Shown here piece by piece: positions 45,237 through 54,350 of a stretch of DNA of 64,000 bases (position 1 is the stretch's first letter; each line of letters opens with the position of its first letter). Under the pieces are notes generated by a model. The model saw nothing but the letters and a program-made list of their open reading frames with translations. It was not told the origin of the DNA and searched no databases. Source of the DNA: Parasphingorhabdus cellanae (GTDB taxonomy: Bacteria; Pseudomonadota; Alphaproteobacteria; Sphingomonadales; Sphingomonadaceae); the NCBI RefSeq assembly GCF_017498565.1, contig NZ_CP071794.1, positions 2,842,001 to 2,906,000 on the forward strand, in the 5' to 3' direction. The translations under genes and the position numbers were made by a program.

Positions 45237-46535
45237 ATGCGTCAGCCTGGCCTCTGCTCCGCTGCTGCGGTGTTTTTATTCGCATCTCTGCCTGCCACCG
45301 TTCACGCGCAGCAATCGGATGTGCTTGAAGATTTCCGCGACGAAAGTCTGCAATTCCAACGCCCTGATGTTCTCAGCGTGCAAGAACGGCCTCAGCCTGC
45401 CTTTGATCCCGTCCCTTACCGGGATGCGGGAATAGAAATCATGCCGAGTATTAAGGTGGACAGCTTATATAACAGCAATATTTTCGCAGAACGTGACGCC
45501 CGCGATGACTTGATCATTCGGATCAGGCCTAAGGTGGCCGCATCAACGCAGTTTGGTAATTTCAATATTGCCACCGCGGCGGAAGTGGATCACAGACAAT
45601 ATCTTAGCACAGACAGTCAGAGCACGACCGATTACATACTCGGTTTGCGTGGGCGGTTCGATATCGACCGTGAAGGTCAGATTTACGCTGGTACCCGAAA
45701 CGGCCAGCGGACGGAAGACAGGACGGACCCCGCCTCTCCGCTTAATGTCCAAGAACCCGTGCAATATCGCTTTGCCTCTGGCTTTGTCGGGGCGGCGCGC
45801 AGTTTTAACCGGCTCCGCGTTGCTGGTCGTGTCGGCATAGAGAGGCGTGATTATGAAGATGGCCGTGATGGCCTCGACCTGCCGGTGGATCAGGATTTTC
45901 GCAACCGCACCATTTTGACGTCAGACCTAGCGGCCGAATTTGCAATCAATCCCGATATATCCGTCTTCGTGAACGGCAGCGTCAATCAGCGAGACTATAA
46001 GGCCCAGCCGCTATTCTCGCCATCCCGCGATTCTAAGGGATATGAGATTACCGCGGGGACGAGCTTTCAACTAAGCAGTCTCGTTCGTTCGGAAATTGGC
46101 ATCGGCTATTTCGAGCAGGATTTTGAGGATGCCAGATTTGAGGATGTGGAGGGGTTTGCGGCCCGCGCCAAGTTGGAATATTTCGTGACCCCTTTAGTGA
46201 CACTAACTGCCCGTGCCAATCGCGGTGTCGAAGAATCTTCTACTCTAGGTTCCGGTGCCTTTGTAGCAACATCCTTTTCGCTGACGGCTGATTATGAGTT
46301 GCTTCGCAATCTGATCATCAGCGCCAGCGGCGGTTACGAACGAAACAAATTTCAAGACATCGACCGGCGCTATACGATCGCTAGTGCCAAAATGAGCGCG
46401 GAATGGCGGCTTAGCCCTCGCTATGCGCTTCACGCACAATATGATTTTCGCGACCAAGAGGCTTCGGGCACCTTCCCGGGGCGTGAATTTTCCCGGCACC
46501 GTTTCCTGGCGGGCATCACCATAGCAGGAATGTGA
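45237..46535 (+). CDS. BBP2-type outer-membrane beta-barrel protein
   Basis: A 432-residue protein with a signal peptide (cleavage near VHA-QQ) and, from about residue 65, alternating amphipathic strands with many aromatic and acidic/arginine residues, for example VDSLYNSNIFAERDARDDLI and RRDYEDGRDGLDLPVDQDF. This is the pattern of BBP2 (beta-barrel porin 2) proteins that often accompany exopolysaccharide loci. Because the export lipoprotein here is the short GumB type, this barrel could be its outer-membrane partner. That is inference from position. It is followed two bases later by the beta-helix gene. Confidence 0.82.
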   Translation: MRQPGLCSAAAVFLFASLPATVHAQQSDVLEDFRDESLQFQRPDVLSVQERPQPAFDPVPYRDAGIEIMPSIKVDSLYNSNIFAERDARDDLIIRIRPKVAASTQFGNFNIATAAEVDHRQYLSTDSQSTTDYILGLRGRFDIDREGQIYAGTRNGQRTEDRTDPASPLNVQEPVQYRFASGFVGAARSFNRLRVAGRVGIERRDYEDGRDGLDLPVDQDFRNRTILTSDLAAEFAINPDISVFVNGSVNQRDYKAQPLFSPSRDSKGYEITAGTSFQLSSLVRSEIGIGYFEQDFEDARFEDVEGFAARAKLEYFVTPLVTLTARANRGVEESSTLGSGAFVATSFSLTADYELLRNLIISASGGYERNKFQDIDRRYTIASAKMSAEWRLSPRYALHAQYDFRDQEASGTFPGREFSRHRFLAGITIAGM

Positions 46536-46536
46536 C

Positions 46537-47538
46537 ATGACCACTCATCTCGACCGCCGCACTGTCATCTCGACACTGGTTCTGGCGTCGCTGATTGGAT
46601 GCTCGCGCTCGGCAAAGGCCGCAACCATAGATGGTCGAACTTTTCAAGGTGATGGGACGGGGGAAGGCCTTAGAGCACAGTCGGATCTTACTATTCGCAA
46701 CTCACGTTTCCTCAATCTCGGGAACGGCGGGATACGAGTCAATGTCGCGACCGACGGGTTGGTGGTGGAACAAATAGAGGCGCGAAATCTATACAGATTC
46801 CTGGAAAACACCGCCTCGGATCGGTCGAAGCCGGCGTCGCTAACGAACTTTAAGCTGCGCGGGATTACGGGCGACGACATACGCCGGGCCATGACCCGCA
46901 TCCGCTATCGATCGCGCGATGGGTTGATTGAAGATGTGATTGCGCGCGCGGGCGAAAATACGGAACGTTATTGTACCGGCTTTGTTCTCGATGACGAAGC
47001 GAGAGCGATTATCTATCGGAGATGTGAAGCCCATGGCTTTGCTGAACGGGGCAGGTCGAGCAGCGATTATTGGAATGGCGATGGTTTTTCCGACGAGCGC
47101 GGCAATACGGCTATCCAATATCTTAATTGTATTGCAACCGGCAGCACGGATGGCGGTTTTGACTTGAAATCGACTGATGTTCGGCTGACCAATTGTGTTG
47201 CGAAGGACAATAAGCGCAATTTTCGCTTTTGGGGTGACGGTGAGGTTGAAAATTGCCGCAGTGAAGATCCGCGATCACGCGGCGGTTCTGGTAGACCTTC
47301 GCATTTTTCATTTCATGGCAGCAGCACAAGATATGTTATCGATCGGCCAATTGTTCGTTCTTCTTCGGGTAATGACGCGCCGGTGTTTTTGTTCGATAAT
47401 GATACGCCAGCCAATATCGAAATCCGCAACGCCGATATTGACGCCCCGGGCGCGCCTCTTTTCCGCGTAGAGAATAGCGAGCCTAATATAACATGGGTTC
47501 CGGCTCGGGAAGATCAGAATATAAAGACCGCTGAATAA
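46537..47538 (+). CDS. Exported right-handed beta-helix protein
   Basis: A 333-residue protein of unknown activity. The N-terminus MTTHLDRRTVISTLVLAS has a twin-arginine pair before the hydrophobic core and ends in LIGC, so it could be a Tat-type or lipidated export signal. The body consists of short repeating strands with Asn ladders (LTIRNSRFLNLGNGGIRV, TAIQYLNCIATGSTDGGFD, VRLTNCVAKDNKRNFRF), the layout of parallel beta-helix polysaccharide lyases and epimerases. No catalytic residues could be assigned. It begins two bases after the barrel gene and may bind, trim or modify the polymer. Confidence 0.75.
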   Translation: MTTHLDRRTVISTLVLASLIGCSRSAKAATIDGRTFQGDGTGEGLRAQSDLTIRNSRFLNLGNGGIRVNVATDGLVVEQIEARNLYRFLENTASDRSKPASLTNFKLRGITGDDIRRAMTRIRYRSRDGLIEDVIARAGENTERYCTGFVLDDEARAIIYRRCEAHGFAERGRSSSDYWNGDGFSDERGNTAIQYLNCIATGSTDGGFDLKSTDVRLTNCVAKDNKRNFRFWGDGEVENCRSEDPRSRGGSGRPSHFSFHGSSTRYVIDRPIVRSSSGNDAPVFLFDNDTPANIEIRNADIDAPGAPLFRVENSEPNITWVPAREDQNIKTAE

Positions 47539-47683
47539 TCTTGCGCGACAGAATCGTCGATTGTTTATGTCGATCCGCTGGCGACAATTGCCCCGACTTG
47601 GCGGTTAATCGGGCGATTAAATTGTCATTTGCAACCTTGTCCCAGGAATGGCATAGTATCGCTAAAGCTGGGAGAGACGGCAA

Positions 47684-49222
47684 ATGGCTACGCAGGTAAG
47701 AGAAAAAAGCGGCAATGATTCAAACACGCCGATGGAAGCGGTGGACGTTCTGATTGTTGGGGCTGGTATTTCCGGGATCGGAATGGCGGTCCATCTGCGC
47801 GACAAATGTCCGAGTAAGAGCTTTGCGCTAGTTGAACGCCGTGACGAGATTGGCGGGACGTGGAACCTATTTCAATATCCCGGCATCCGGTCGGACAGTG
47901 ACATGCATACACTAGGTTTCAAATTTGAGCCATGGACCGAGCAAAAGGCGATTGCCGATGGTCCGTCGATCATGAACTATCTCCATCGAATCAAAGCGAA
48001 GCATGATCTGGAAAAACACATCCATTTTGGCCACAAAGTGCTGTCGGCAAGTTGGTCGAGCGAAGCGGCTCGCTGGACCGTAACCGCCGAAAAATCAGAC
48101 GGTAGCCATGCGGTCATGTACGCCAATTTTCTCTACATGGGATCGGGCTATTATGATTATGATCAGGGCTACGACGCCCAGATTACGGGCATAGAGACTT
48201 TCAAAGGTGATGTCGTACACCCACAATTCTGGCCAAAGGATTTGGAATATAGCGGCAAAAAAGTGGTGATCATCGGCAGCGGTGCGACCGCTGTGACAAT
48301 TGTCCCGGTGATGGCGGAAAAGGCGGCCCATGTGACCATGCTGCAACGCACGCCAACCTGGTATTTTGCCCGCGATGCGCGGGATCATCTCGCCAACTTC
48401 TTGCGTAAGATCATGCCGGACCAGTGGGCTTATAATATCATCCGCTGGAAAAACGTGAAGATGCAGGATTTGACCTTTAATATGGCGCGGAACAAGCCTG
48501 AAAAGATTGTGAAAAAGCTCGAAAAACCGCTTAAGAAAGAGTTGGGCGATAAATATAACAAGGAAGACTACACGCCGCCCTATGGCCCGTGGGAACAACG
48601 TCTGTGCTTGGTCCCGGACAGTGATATGTTCAAGGCGATCAGTTCGGGTGCAGCGGATGTGAAAACCGGCCATATTGATACTGTGACTGCCGATGGTATT
48701 ATCCTCAAATCCGGCGAAAAACTGGAAGCGGACGTCATAGTAACGGCAACCGGGCTGAAGCTAGCCGTGGCGGGTAAAGTAGCCTTCGAGGTCGACGGCG
48801 AGTCCATCGATTTCCACGATCATTTTTATTATAAAGGTTGTATGTTCTCCGATATACCGAACATGGCGATCGTGTTCGGTTATCTAAATGCTTCCTGGAC
48901 GCTCAAGGCGGATATTGTGTCGGAATATACCTGCCGGCTCCTCAATCATATGGACGCCACCAGCACGAGGATAGCCAATCCTGTATTATCGGAGCCTGTC
49001 GAAGAAGAGGAGCTTTTCGACTTTTCCTCCGGTTATATCAAACGGTCGATCAACGAACTTCCTCGCAACAGCACGAAGATGCCGTGGAAGCTTAATCAGG
49101 ACTATCTGTTTGATAAAAAAATCCTGCTTAAAGAGCCGGTCGATGATGGTGTGATCCAGTTTTACGGACCGAATAGTGCAGCCGTGTCGGGCGATGAGCC
49201 GCAGCTTGAGGCAGCGGAATAG
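47684..49222 (+). CDS. Baeyer-Villiger-type flavin monooxygenase (first of two)
   Basis: A 512-residue FAD- and NADPH-dependent oxygenase. GAGISGIGMAVHL near 24-36 binds FAD, and GGTWNLFQYPGIRSDSDMHT follows. FKGDVVHPQFWP near 168-179 is an exact Baeyer-Villiger fingerprint (F-x-G-x3-H-x3-W-P), and VVIIGSGATAVTIVP near 187 is the NADPH-binding Rossmann motif. Likely substrates are ketones or related hydrophobic carbonyls; the precise one is unknown. GGGAGAGACGGCAA precedes the ATG. A close paralogue follows at 49355. Confidence 0.93.
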   Translation: MATQVREKSGNDSNTPMEAVDVLIVGAGISGIGMAVHLRDKCPSKSFALVERRDEIGGTWNLFQYPGIRSDSDMHTLGFKFEPWTEQKAIADGPSIMNYLHRIKAKHDLEKHIHFGHKVLSASWSSEAARWTVTAEKSDGSHAVMYANFLYMGSGYYDYDQGYDAQITGIETFKGDVVHPQFWPKDLEYSGKKVVIIGSGATAVTIVPVMAEKAAHVTMLQRTPTWYFARDARDHLANFLRKIMPDQWAYNIIRWKNVKMQDLTFNMARNKPEKIVKKLEKPLKKELGDKYNKEDYTPPYGPWEQRLCLVPDSDMFKAISSGAADVKTGHIDTVTADGIILKSGEKLEADVIVTATGLKLAVAGKVAFEVDGESIDFHDHFYYKGCMFSDIPNMAIVFGYLNASWTLKADIVSEYTCRLLNHMDATSTRIANPVLSEPVEEEELFDFSSGYIKRSINELPRNSTKMPWKLNQDYLFDKKILLKEPVDDGVIQFYGPNSAAVSGDEPQLEAAE

Positions 49223-49327
49223 CAATCTCGTGCCCGGGTGCAGGCCGGGGTTTGTCTCCTCCCAGCTTCAACCAGATGCGCCCTGGGGAGATAGATTCCA
49301 GCTTACACAGGAATACAACATTGCAAT

Positions 49328-49341
49328 TGACACTAATGTCA
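49328..49341. promoter_or_regulatory. Palindrome TGACA-N4-TGTCA upstream of second monooxygenase
   Basis: The perfect inverted repeat TGACACTAATGTCA lies 13 bases before the ATG of the second monooxygenase. TGACA/TGTCA half-sites are typical of TetR-family operators near hydrocarbon- and steroid-oxidation genes. No matching regulator lies beside it; the TetR gene in this window is 26 kb away and has its own different repeat. Confidence 0.5.
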
Positions 49342-49354
49342 GTAAATAGATTAC

Positions 49355-50866
49355 ATGAAAAATGAATTCCTCGATGTCCTCATCGTCGGTGCTGGCCTGT
49401 CCGGTATTGGTGCCGCTGTTCACCTCACCAAACGCTGCCCCGGCAAACAGTTTGCCATTGTTGAAGGCCGCGAACGGCTTGGCGGAACTTGGGATTTGTT
49501 CCGCTATCCTGGCATACGCTCAGACAGCGACATGTATACACTGGGCTATAATTTCAAACCCTGGACAGCCCGCAAGGCAATTGCCGACGCGCCTACCATT
49601 CTCAATTATTTGCAAGAGACGGTGGACGAACATGGATTGGCAAAGCACATCCGCTACGAGCGGAAAGTAACGCATGCGAGATGGTCTAGCGAAACGGCGC
49701 GGTGGACGGTGACGCTGTCTCACGGCGATGGATCGACTAGCGAGATAGAATGCAATTTCCTCTTCATGTGTTCTGGCTATTATAGTTATGAGGGCGGGCA
49801 TAAACCGGATTTCAAGGGACAGAATGATTTCGCCGGACCTATTATCCACCCGCAGGAATGGCCAGAAGATCTCGACTATACCGGCAAGAAAATAGTCGTG
49901 ATTGGTAGCGGCGCAACCGCTGTTACACTGATTCCTTCCATGGCCGAAACGGCAGATCATGTGACTATGCTGCAACGTTCACCAACCTATATCGTGTCGC
50001 GGCCTGCTGAAGATAAATTCGCGCTTGCGATGCGCAAGTTCTTGCCGAGCAAATGGGCTTACGGTGTCACGCGTTGGCGCAATGTGCTCTACCAGCTGTT
50101 CACCTTCAATCTGGCGCGCAGCAAGCCGGAAGGGTTCAAAAAGACGCTGCTGAAAATGGTCCGTGAGGAAATGGGCAAGGGCGTCGAGATGAAACATTTT
50201 ACGCCCAGCTACAATCCCTGGGATCAACGGCTCTGTCTGGTGCCGGATAGCGACCTGTTTCAATCGCTAAAATCCGGCAAAGCGTCGATTGTGACCGACC
50301 ATATCCAGCAGTTTGTCGAAGATGGCATATTACTGAAATCCGGTGAGAAGCTGGAAGCGGATATCATTGTCACAGCCACTGGTTTGAAATTGGTGTCGGG
50401 TGGTCATGCGCAGTTCGAGATTGACGGTGAGCCCGTCCATTTCGGCACGCGGTTCAATTACAAAGGTGTGATGTTCTCAGATGTGCCCAACCTCGCCATG
50501 ACCTTTGGCTATACAAACGCCAGTTGGACCTTGAAGGCAGACCTCACCAGCGAATATATTTGCCGGTTGATCAACAAGATGGACCAAAAGGGCGTGCAGA
50601 TTGCCTATCCCCATCCGACCGCTGCGGATGAATTGATTCCCGAGACTATTGTCGATTTCTCGTCTGGCTATATCGAGCGTGCTGCCGCAGACCTGCCCAA
50701 ACAGGGGCAGAAAAAGCCATGGCGGCTCAATCAGAATTACGCGAAGGACATTGTCAATTTGCGCCACAAGACAGTTGACGATGGCGTAATGGTCTTTGCC
50801 AAGGCTGGAAGCAAGCCGGTGACAAAGTCTGAATCGGCTCCGAAAACCGAACCCGTTACAGCCTGA
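49355..50866 (+). CDS. Baeyer-Villiger-type flavin monooxygenase (second of two)
   Basis: A 503-residue paralogue of the gene just upstream, alignable end to end. It has GAGLSGIGAAVHL near 12-24, GGTWDLFRYPGIRSDSDMYT, the exact Baeyer-Villiger fingerprint FAGPIIHPQEWP near 155-166, and VVIGSGATAVTLIPSMAE near 175. Both proteins end with the same family block (FSSGYI ... AADLPKQGQKKPWRLNQNY in this one). The C-terminus has a Lys/Glu/Thr-rich tail. No strong Shine-Dalgarno is visible. A TGACA palindrome 13 bases upstream suggests its own regulation. Confidence 0.93.
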   Translation: MKNEFLDVLIVGAGLSGIGAAVHLTKRCPGKQFAIVEGRERLGGTWDLFRYPGIRSDSDMYTLGYNFKPWTARKAIADAPTILNYLQETVDEHGLAKHIRYERKVTHARWSSETARWTVTLSHGDGSTSEIECNFLFMCSGYYSYEGGHKPDFKGQNDFAGPIIHPQEWPEDLDYTGKKIVVIGSGATAVTLIPSMAETADHVTMLQRSPTYIVSRPAEDKFALAMRKFLPSKWAYGVTRWRNVLYQLFTFNLARSKPEGFKKTLLKMVREEMGKGVEMKHFTPSYNPWDQRLCLVPDSDLFQSLKSGKASIVTDHIQQFVEDGILLKSGEKLEADIIVTATGLKLVSGGHAQFEIDGEPVHFGTRFNYKGVMFSDVPNLAMTFGYTNASWTLKADLTSEYICRLINKMDQKGVQIAYPHPTAADELIPETIVDFSSGYIERAAADLPKQGQKKPWRLNQNYAKDIVNLRHKTVDDGVMVFAKAGSKPVTKSESAPKTEPVTA

Positions 50867-50909
50867 TTAGGCACTCGCGTTCAATCCACAGTGCCGCTAT
50901 AGGGTGGCG

Positions 50910-52331
50910 ATGACTGACTTCAAGACATTGATAGAGGCCGACAAAGGCCAAGCCGCCCGGACCATCCAGATATTGGATGTGACTATTTTTGAAGACTGGT
51001 TGAAAGAGCAGCCAGATAGCATTCGCAATATAGTGAAGGCCTATAAATTCGTTGCTAATCCGGAATCTTATCTGATCCTGCCCGTCACCAGCGGCAAAGG
51101 TAAGGATAAAGACTCAGAACAAGGCGACTTCACGGTTGTTGCAGGTGTCAACAATCATAAAAGACTCGATCCTTGGGCCTTGGCAAAACTCGGCGGAAAA
51201 TTGCCAGAAGGCAAATATAGGTTGGCGGACGCCAGCGCCAAAGACGCACTTTTTGGCTGGCTGATTCCCCAGCATGAGTTTGATCAATACAAGGAATTAC
51301 CGGATCGCCAGGGGCCGAGTGTTTTGCTTGTCAAAGATGAAATCGGCAAGGTTGACGAAGCAGTGAGGCAAGCCGAAGCGACGGCTTTGGTGCGCGATAT
51401 GGTCAATACGCCGGCGGCTGATATGGGCCCCGATAAGCTTGAGGATATCGCTGAAAAGCTCTCCGAAGCGCATGGCGCCGACCTGAAAGTCACCCGCGGT
51501 GATACGCTTGAAAAGAATTTTCCGATGATTCACGGTGTCGGCAAAGCGGCGATGCGGGATCACGCGCCGCGGCTGATCGAACTGAAGTGGGGCAAGGCCG
51601 ATGCTCCCAAAATCGCGATTGTCGGCAAAGGCGTCACCTTTGATAGCGGCGGTCTTTCGATGAAGTCGCCAGCTGGCATGCTAATCATGAAAAAAGATAT
51701 GGGGGGTGCCGCTCATGCGATCGCTTTGGCCAAGTTGATCATGGAGGCAAAGCTTCCCGTTCAGCTTCATTTGCTGGTTCCTGCAGTTGAAAACTCTGTC
51801 GATGGTCATGCGCTGCGCCCCGGCGACATTCTACAAAGTCGCAAAGGATTAACGGTGGAAATTGGCAATACCGACGCGGAGGGGCGCTTGGTACTCGGTG
51901 ACGCGCTAACCTTGGCCGGTGAAGAAGAACCGGAACTGATTATAGATTTTGCCACACTTACGGGTGCTGCCCGGGTTGCCTTGGGTCCGGACTTGCCAGC
52001 GATGTTCTGCAGCGATGAAGATATGGCAGCGGGTCTGCTGGACAGTGGCAACCAACAGGACGACCCGTTATGGCGTATGCCGCTGTGGTCACGCTATGAA
52101 TATCGCCTCAACAGCCCGGTTGCCGATACCAACAATGTTGCTGTTGGTTCTTTTGCAGGTTGTATAACGGCGGCATTGTTCCTCAAGAAGTTCGTGCCTG
52201 ACGATATCCCTTGGGCGCATTTCGATACCTATGCCTGGCGGCCAGCAAGCAAGGCTGGACGACCAAAAGGCGGGGAAGCGCTAGGTTTGCGCGCAAGCTG
52301 GGATTATCTGAAGGCGCGCTATTGCAAATAA
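50910..52331 (+). CDS. Leucyl aminopeptidase family protein (M17)
   Basis: A 473-residue two-metal aminopeptidase that removes N-terminal residues from peptides in the cytoplasm. The metal and catalytic region is VGKGVTFDSGGLSMKSPAGM near 240-258, KKDMGGAAHA near 260-270 and the M17 signature NTDAEGRLVLGDAL near 323-336. The N-terminal 160 residues are divergent, as in other alphaproteobacterial PepA-like proteins (DVTIFEDWLKEQP). An upstream in-frame GTG at 50904 is an alternative start. It precedes the NlpC/P60 gene by 128 bases, an arrangement common in sphingomonads. Confidence 0.93.
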   Translation: MTDFKTLIEADKGQAARTIQILDVTIFEDWLKEQPDSIRNIVKAYKFVANPESYLILPVTSGKGKDKDSEQGDFTVVAGVNNHKRLDPWALAKLGGKLPEGKYRLADASAKDALFGWLIPQHEFDQYKELPDRQGPSVLLVKDEIGKVDEAVRQAEATALVRDMVNTPAADMGPDKLEDIAEKLSEAHGADLKVTRGDTLEKNFPMIHGVGKAAMRDHAPRLIELKWGKADAPKIAIVGKGVTFDSGGLSMKSPAGMLIMKKDMGGAAHAIALAKLIMEAKLPVQLHLLVPAVENSVDGHALRPGDILQSRKGLTVEIGNTDAEGRLVLGDALTLAGEEEPELIIDFATLTGAARVALGPDLPAMFCSDEDMAAGLLDSGNQQDDPLWRMPLWSRYEYRLNSPVADTNNVAVGSFAGCITAALFLKKFVPDDIPWAHFDTYAWRPASKAGRPKGGEALGLRASWDYLKARYCK

Positions 52332-52459
52332 GCTGCCGCAGTCGCTGCTTGATCAACGGGTAGATTCTCGGTTAAGGGCGGCTGTTGTCACAGCTTTGTC
52401 ACAAAGCGCGGCGTTTTTGCGATTTTGGCGCAAGCTGTAAATGGGGTATATAAGAACAA

Positions 52460-53398
52460 ATGAACATTGTCGGGGACATAGAAGCCGGAGATCAGTCCGC
52501 ACGCGCGAAATTTTCGCTGCATGGTCCCGAAGAGGATTTCGATCCGCGGACAACCGCGCATCGCGGTGACCTGGCGGATATTGCTCTGGCCGGAAAATTG
52601 TTCGCGCCGCATTATGCCGAGGCGCTGCCGATGCGCTGTGCCGCACCAAAGGCGATGATCCGCAAGCAAGGCGGCAAGGATCACGAAGCGGTATCCGAGT
52701 TGTTGCATGGCGAAGACTTCCATCTGCTCGACGTCGTCGGCGATTGGGCTTGGGGTTTTTGTGACCATGATGGCTATGTTGGGTATTTGCCGGTGCACGC
52801 TTTGCAGCATCAACGGAAGACGGCGCAGCCTACCCATCTGATTTCAGCGCGAGCGGCTTTAATATTCATCGAGCCAGATGTTAAAGCCGGTGTCATCAAG
52901 CGCTTGCCTATGGGTTCGAAACTGGCGTGCGGTGAATCCAGCGAATGCGGTAACTTCTTAAAATCCGGTAAGGGTTATGTTCATGTTCGCCATGTGCAGA
53001 AAATTGGCGCAAAGCGGGTTTTTGATGGCACGAACAGCGCTGTAGATTTTGCAGAACAGCTCATCGGTGCACCTTATTTGTGGGGCGGCCGCAGTGGTGA
53101 TGGTTTGGATTGCTCCGGGCTGATCCAGATGGTGCTTGGTCTGACCGGGCAATCGGCACCACGGGACGCCGATCAGCAGTTGAAGGCGGTGGGAACCGAG
53201 ATCACGGCTGATGAACAATTGAAGCGCGGCGATATTGTCTTTTTCCCCGATCATGTGGGAATCATGGCAGATAGCGACCGGATTATTCATGCCAATATCC
53301 ATTGGATGCGCGTAGCGGTTGAGCCGTTGGACGATGTGATCGCTCGCTTTGATGATGATGTCGTGCAACCAGTTCTGGCACGTAAGCGGCTCGGTTGA
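52460..53398 (+). CDS. NlpC/P60 family peptidoglycan hydrolase with SH3-like domains
   Basis: A 312-residue cysteine peptidase predicted to cleave stem peptides of peptidoglycan or related D-Glu/DAP substrates. Residues about 50-110 and 125-180 are two SH3b-like segments (SELLHGEDFHLLDVVGDWAW; MGSKLACGESSECG). The catalytic domain has GAPYLWGGRSGDGLDCSGLIQ with the nucleophile cysteine near 220, the histidine in FPDHVGIM near 271, and IHANIHWM as the third polar position. No signal peptide is seen, so export, if any, is unclear. argC follows after nine bases. Confidence 0.92.
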   Translation: MNIVGDIEAGDQSARAKFSLHGPEEDFDPRTTAHRGDLADIALAGKLFAPHYAEALPMRCAAPKAMIRKQGGKDHEAVSELLHGEDFHLLDVVGDWAWGFCDHDGYVGYLPVHALQHQRKTAQPTHLISARAALIFIEPDVKAGVIKRLPMGSKLACGESSECGNFLKSGKGYVHVRHVQKIGAKRVFDGTNSAVDFAEQLIGAPYLWGGRSGDGLDCSGLIQMVLGLTGQSAPRDADQQLKAVGTEITADEQLKRGDIVFFPDHVGIMADSDRIIHANIHWMRVAVEPLDDVIARFDDDVVQPVLARKRLG

Positions 53399-53407
53399 AG
53401 AACGGCC

Positions 53408-54340
53408 ATGCCATATAGTGTTTTTATTGACGGCGCAGCCGGGACCACTGGCCTTGAAATTGCCGACCGGTTAGGATCGCGGGTGGAATTTGACCTTGCG
53501 CGTTTACCCGAGAATAAGCGCAAGGACGCCGAGGCTCGTCGCGAAGCGATTAACGATAGCGATTTTGTGATACTGTGCTTGCCGGACGATGCCGCCAAAG
53601 AAGCGGTGTCGCTTATAGAAAATGACCACACGCGGGTCATCGACGCGTCCTCTGCGCATCGGACGGCGGCCGACTGGGTCTATGGCTTTGCCGAATTTAG
53701 AGACGGTCAGCGAGCGCGCATTGCGAATGCAAGATTCGTATCCAATCCCGGCTGTTATCCGACCGGATTTCTCGGACTGGTCGCTCCTCTCATTGCAGGT
53801 GGTTTGTTGCCAGCAGACTGGCCTTATGCGGTCAATGCGGTATCGGGCTATTCCGGCGGCGGCAAAGCACTGATCGAGCGGTTTGAGCAGGAATCGGACA
53901 TCGGGTTTCGTAGCTATGGTTTAAACCTTCAACACAAGCACATGCCGGAGATGAAGCGCCATGCTGGCTTGACCCACGACGTTATTTTCGCGCCATCGGT
54001 TGTTCGCGCCTATCGCGGCATGATTGTCGATGTGCCGCTTAATCTTGCTGCCATGGGCTGTGATGCAAAAGCCAGCGACTTGTTGAACATGTTGCAACAT
54101 CACTATGACGGTTCGGCTATTGTCCGCGCGCGTGAAGGCAAAGGTGTTAGTGAATTGCTGTTAAATGAAAATGGTGCGGCGACGGACCGGCTGGACCTGT
54201 TTGTTTTTGCCAATGATAGTGGTGACCAGGTTCGTCTGATTGCAAAGCTTGATAATCTCGGCAAGGGCGCGGCTGGGAGCACCGTACAGGATCTCAATAT
54301 CATGGCGGGCTTGGACGAGACGCTTGGCCTTCGCCTTTAA
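53408..54340 (+). CDS. argC: N-acetyl-gamma-glutamyl-phosphate reductase
   Basis: NADPH-dependent third step of arginine synthesis. The 310-residue length and the N-terminus YSVFIDGAAGTTGLEIADRL match the shorter type 2 ArgC. The catalytic cysteine is in FVSNPGCYPTGFLGLVAPL near 115, followed by AVSGYSGGGKALI and HKHMPEMKRHAGL with the conserved histidine. The gene starts nine bases after the NlpC/P60 gene and converges on lepB with a ten-base gap. Confidence 0.95.
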   Translation: MPYSVFIDGAAGTTGLEIADRLGSRVEFDLARLPENKRKDAEARREAINDSDFVILCLPDDAAKEAVSLIENDHTRVIDASSAHRTAADWVYGFAEFRDGQRARIANARFVSNPGCYPTGFLGLVAPLIAGGLLPADWPYAVNAVSGYSGGGKALIERFEQESDIGFRSYGLNLQHKHMPEMKRHAGLTHDVIFAPSVVRAYRGMIVDVPLNLAAMGCDAKASDLLNMLQHHYDGSAIVRAREGKGVSELLLNENGAATDRLDLFVFANDSGDQVRLIAKLDNLGKGAAGSTVQDLNIMAGLDETLGLRL

Positions 54341-54350
54341 ACCCATCATC

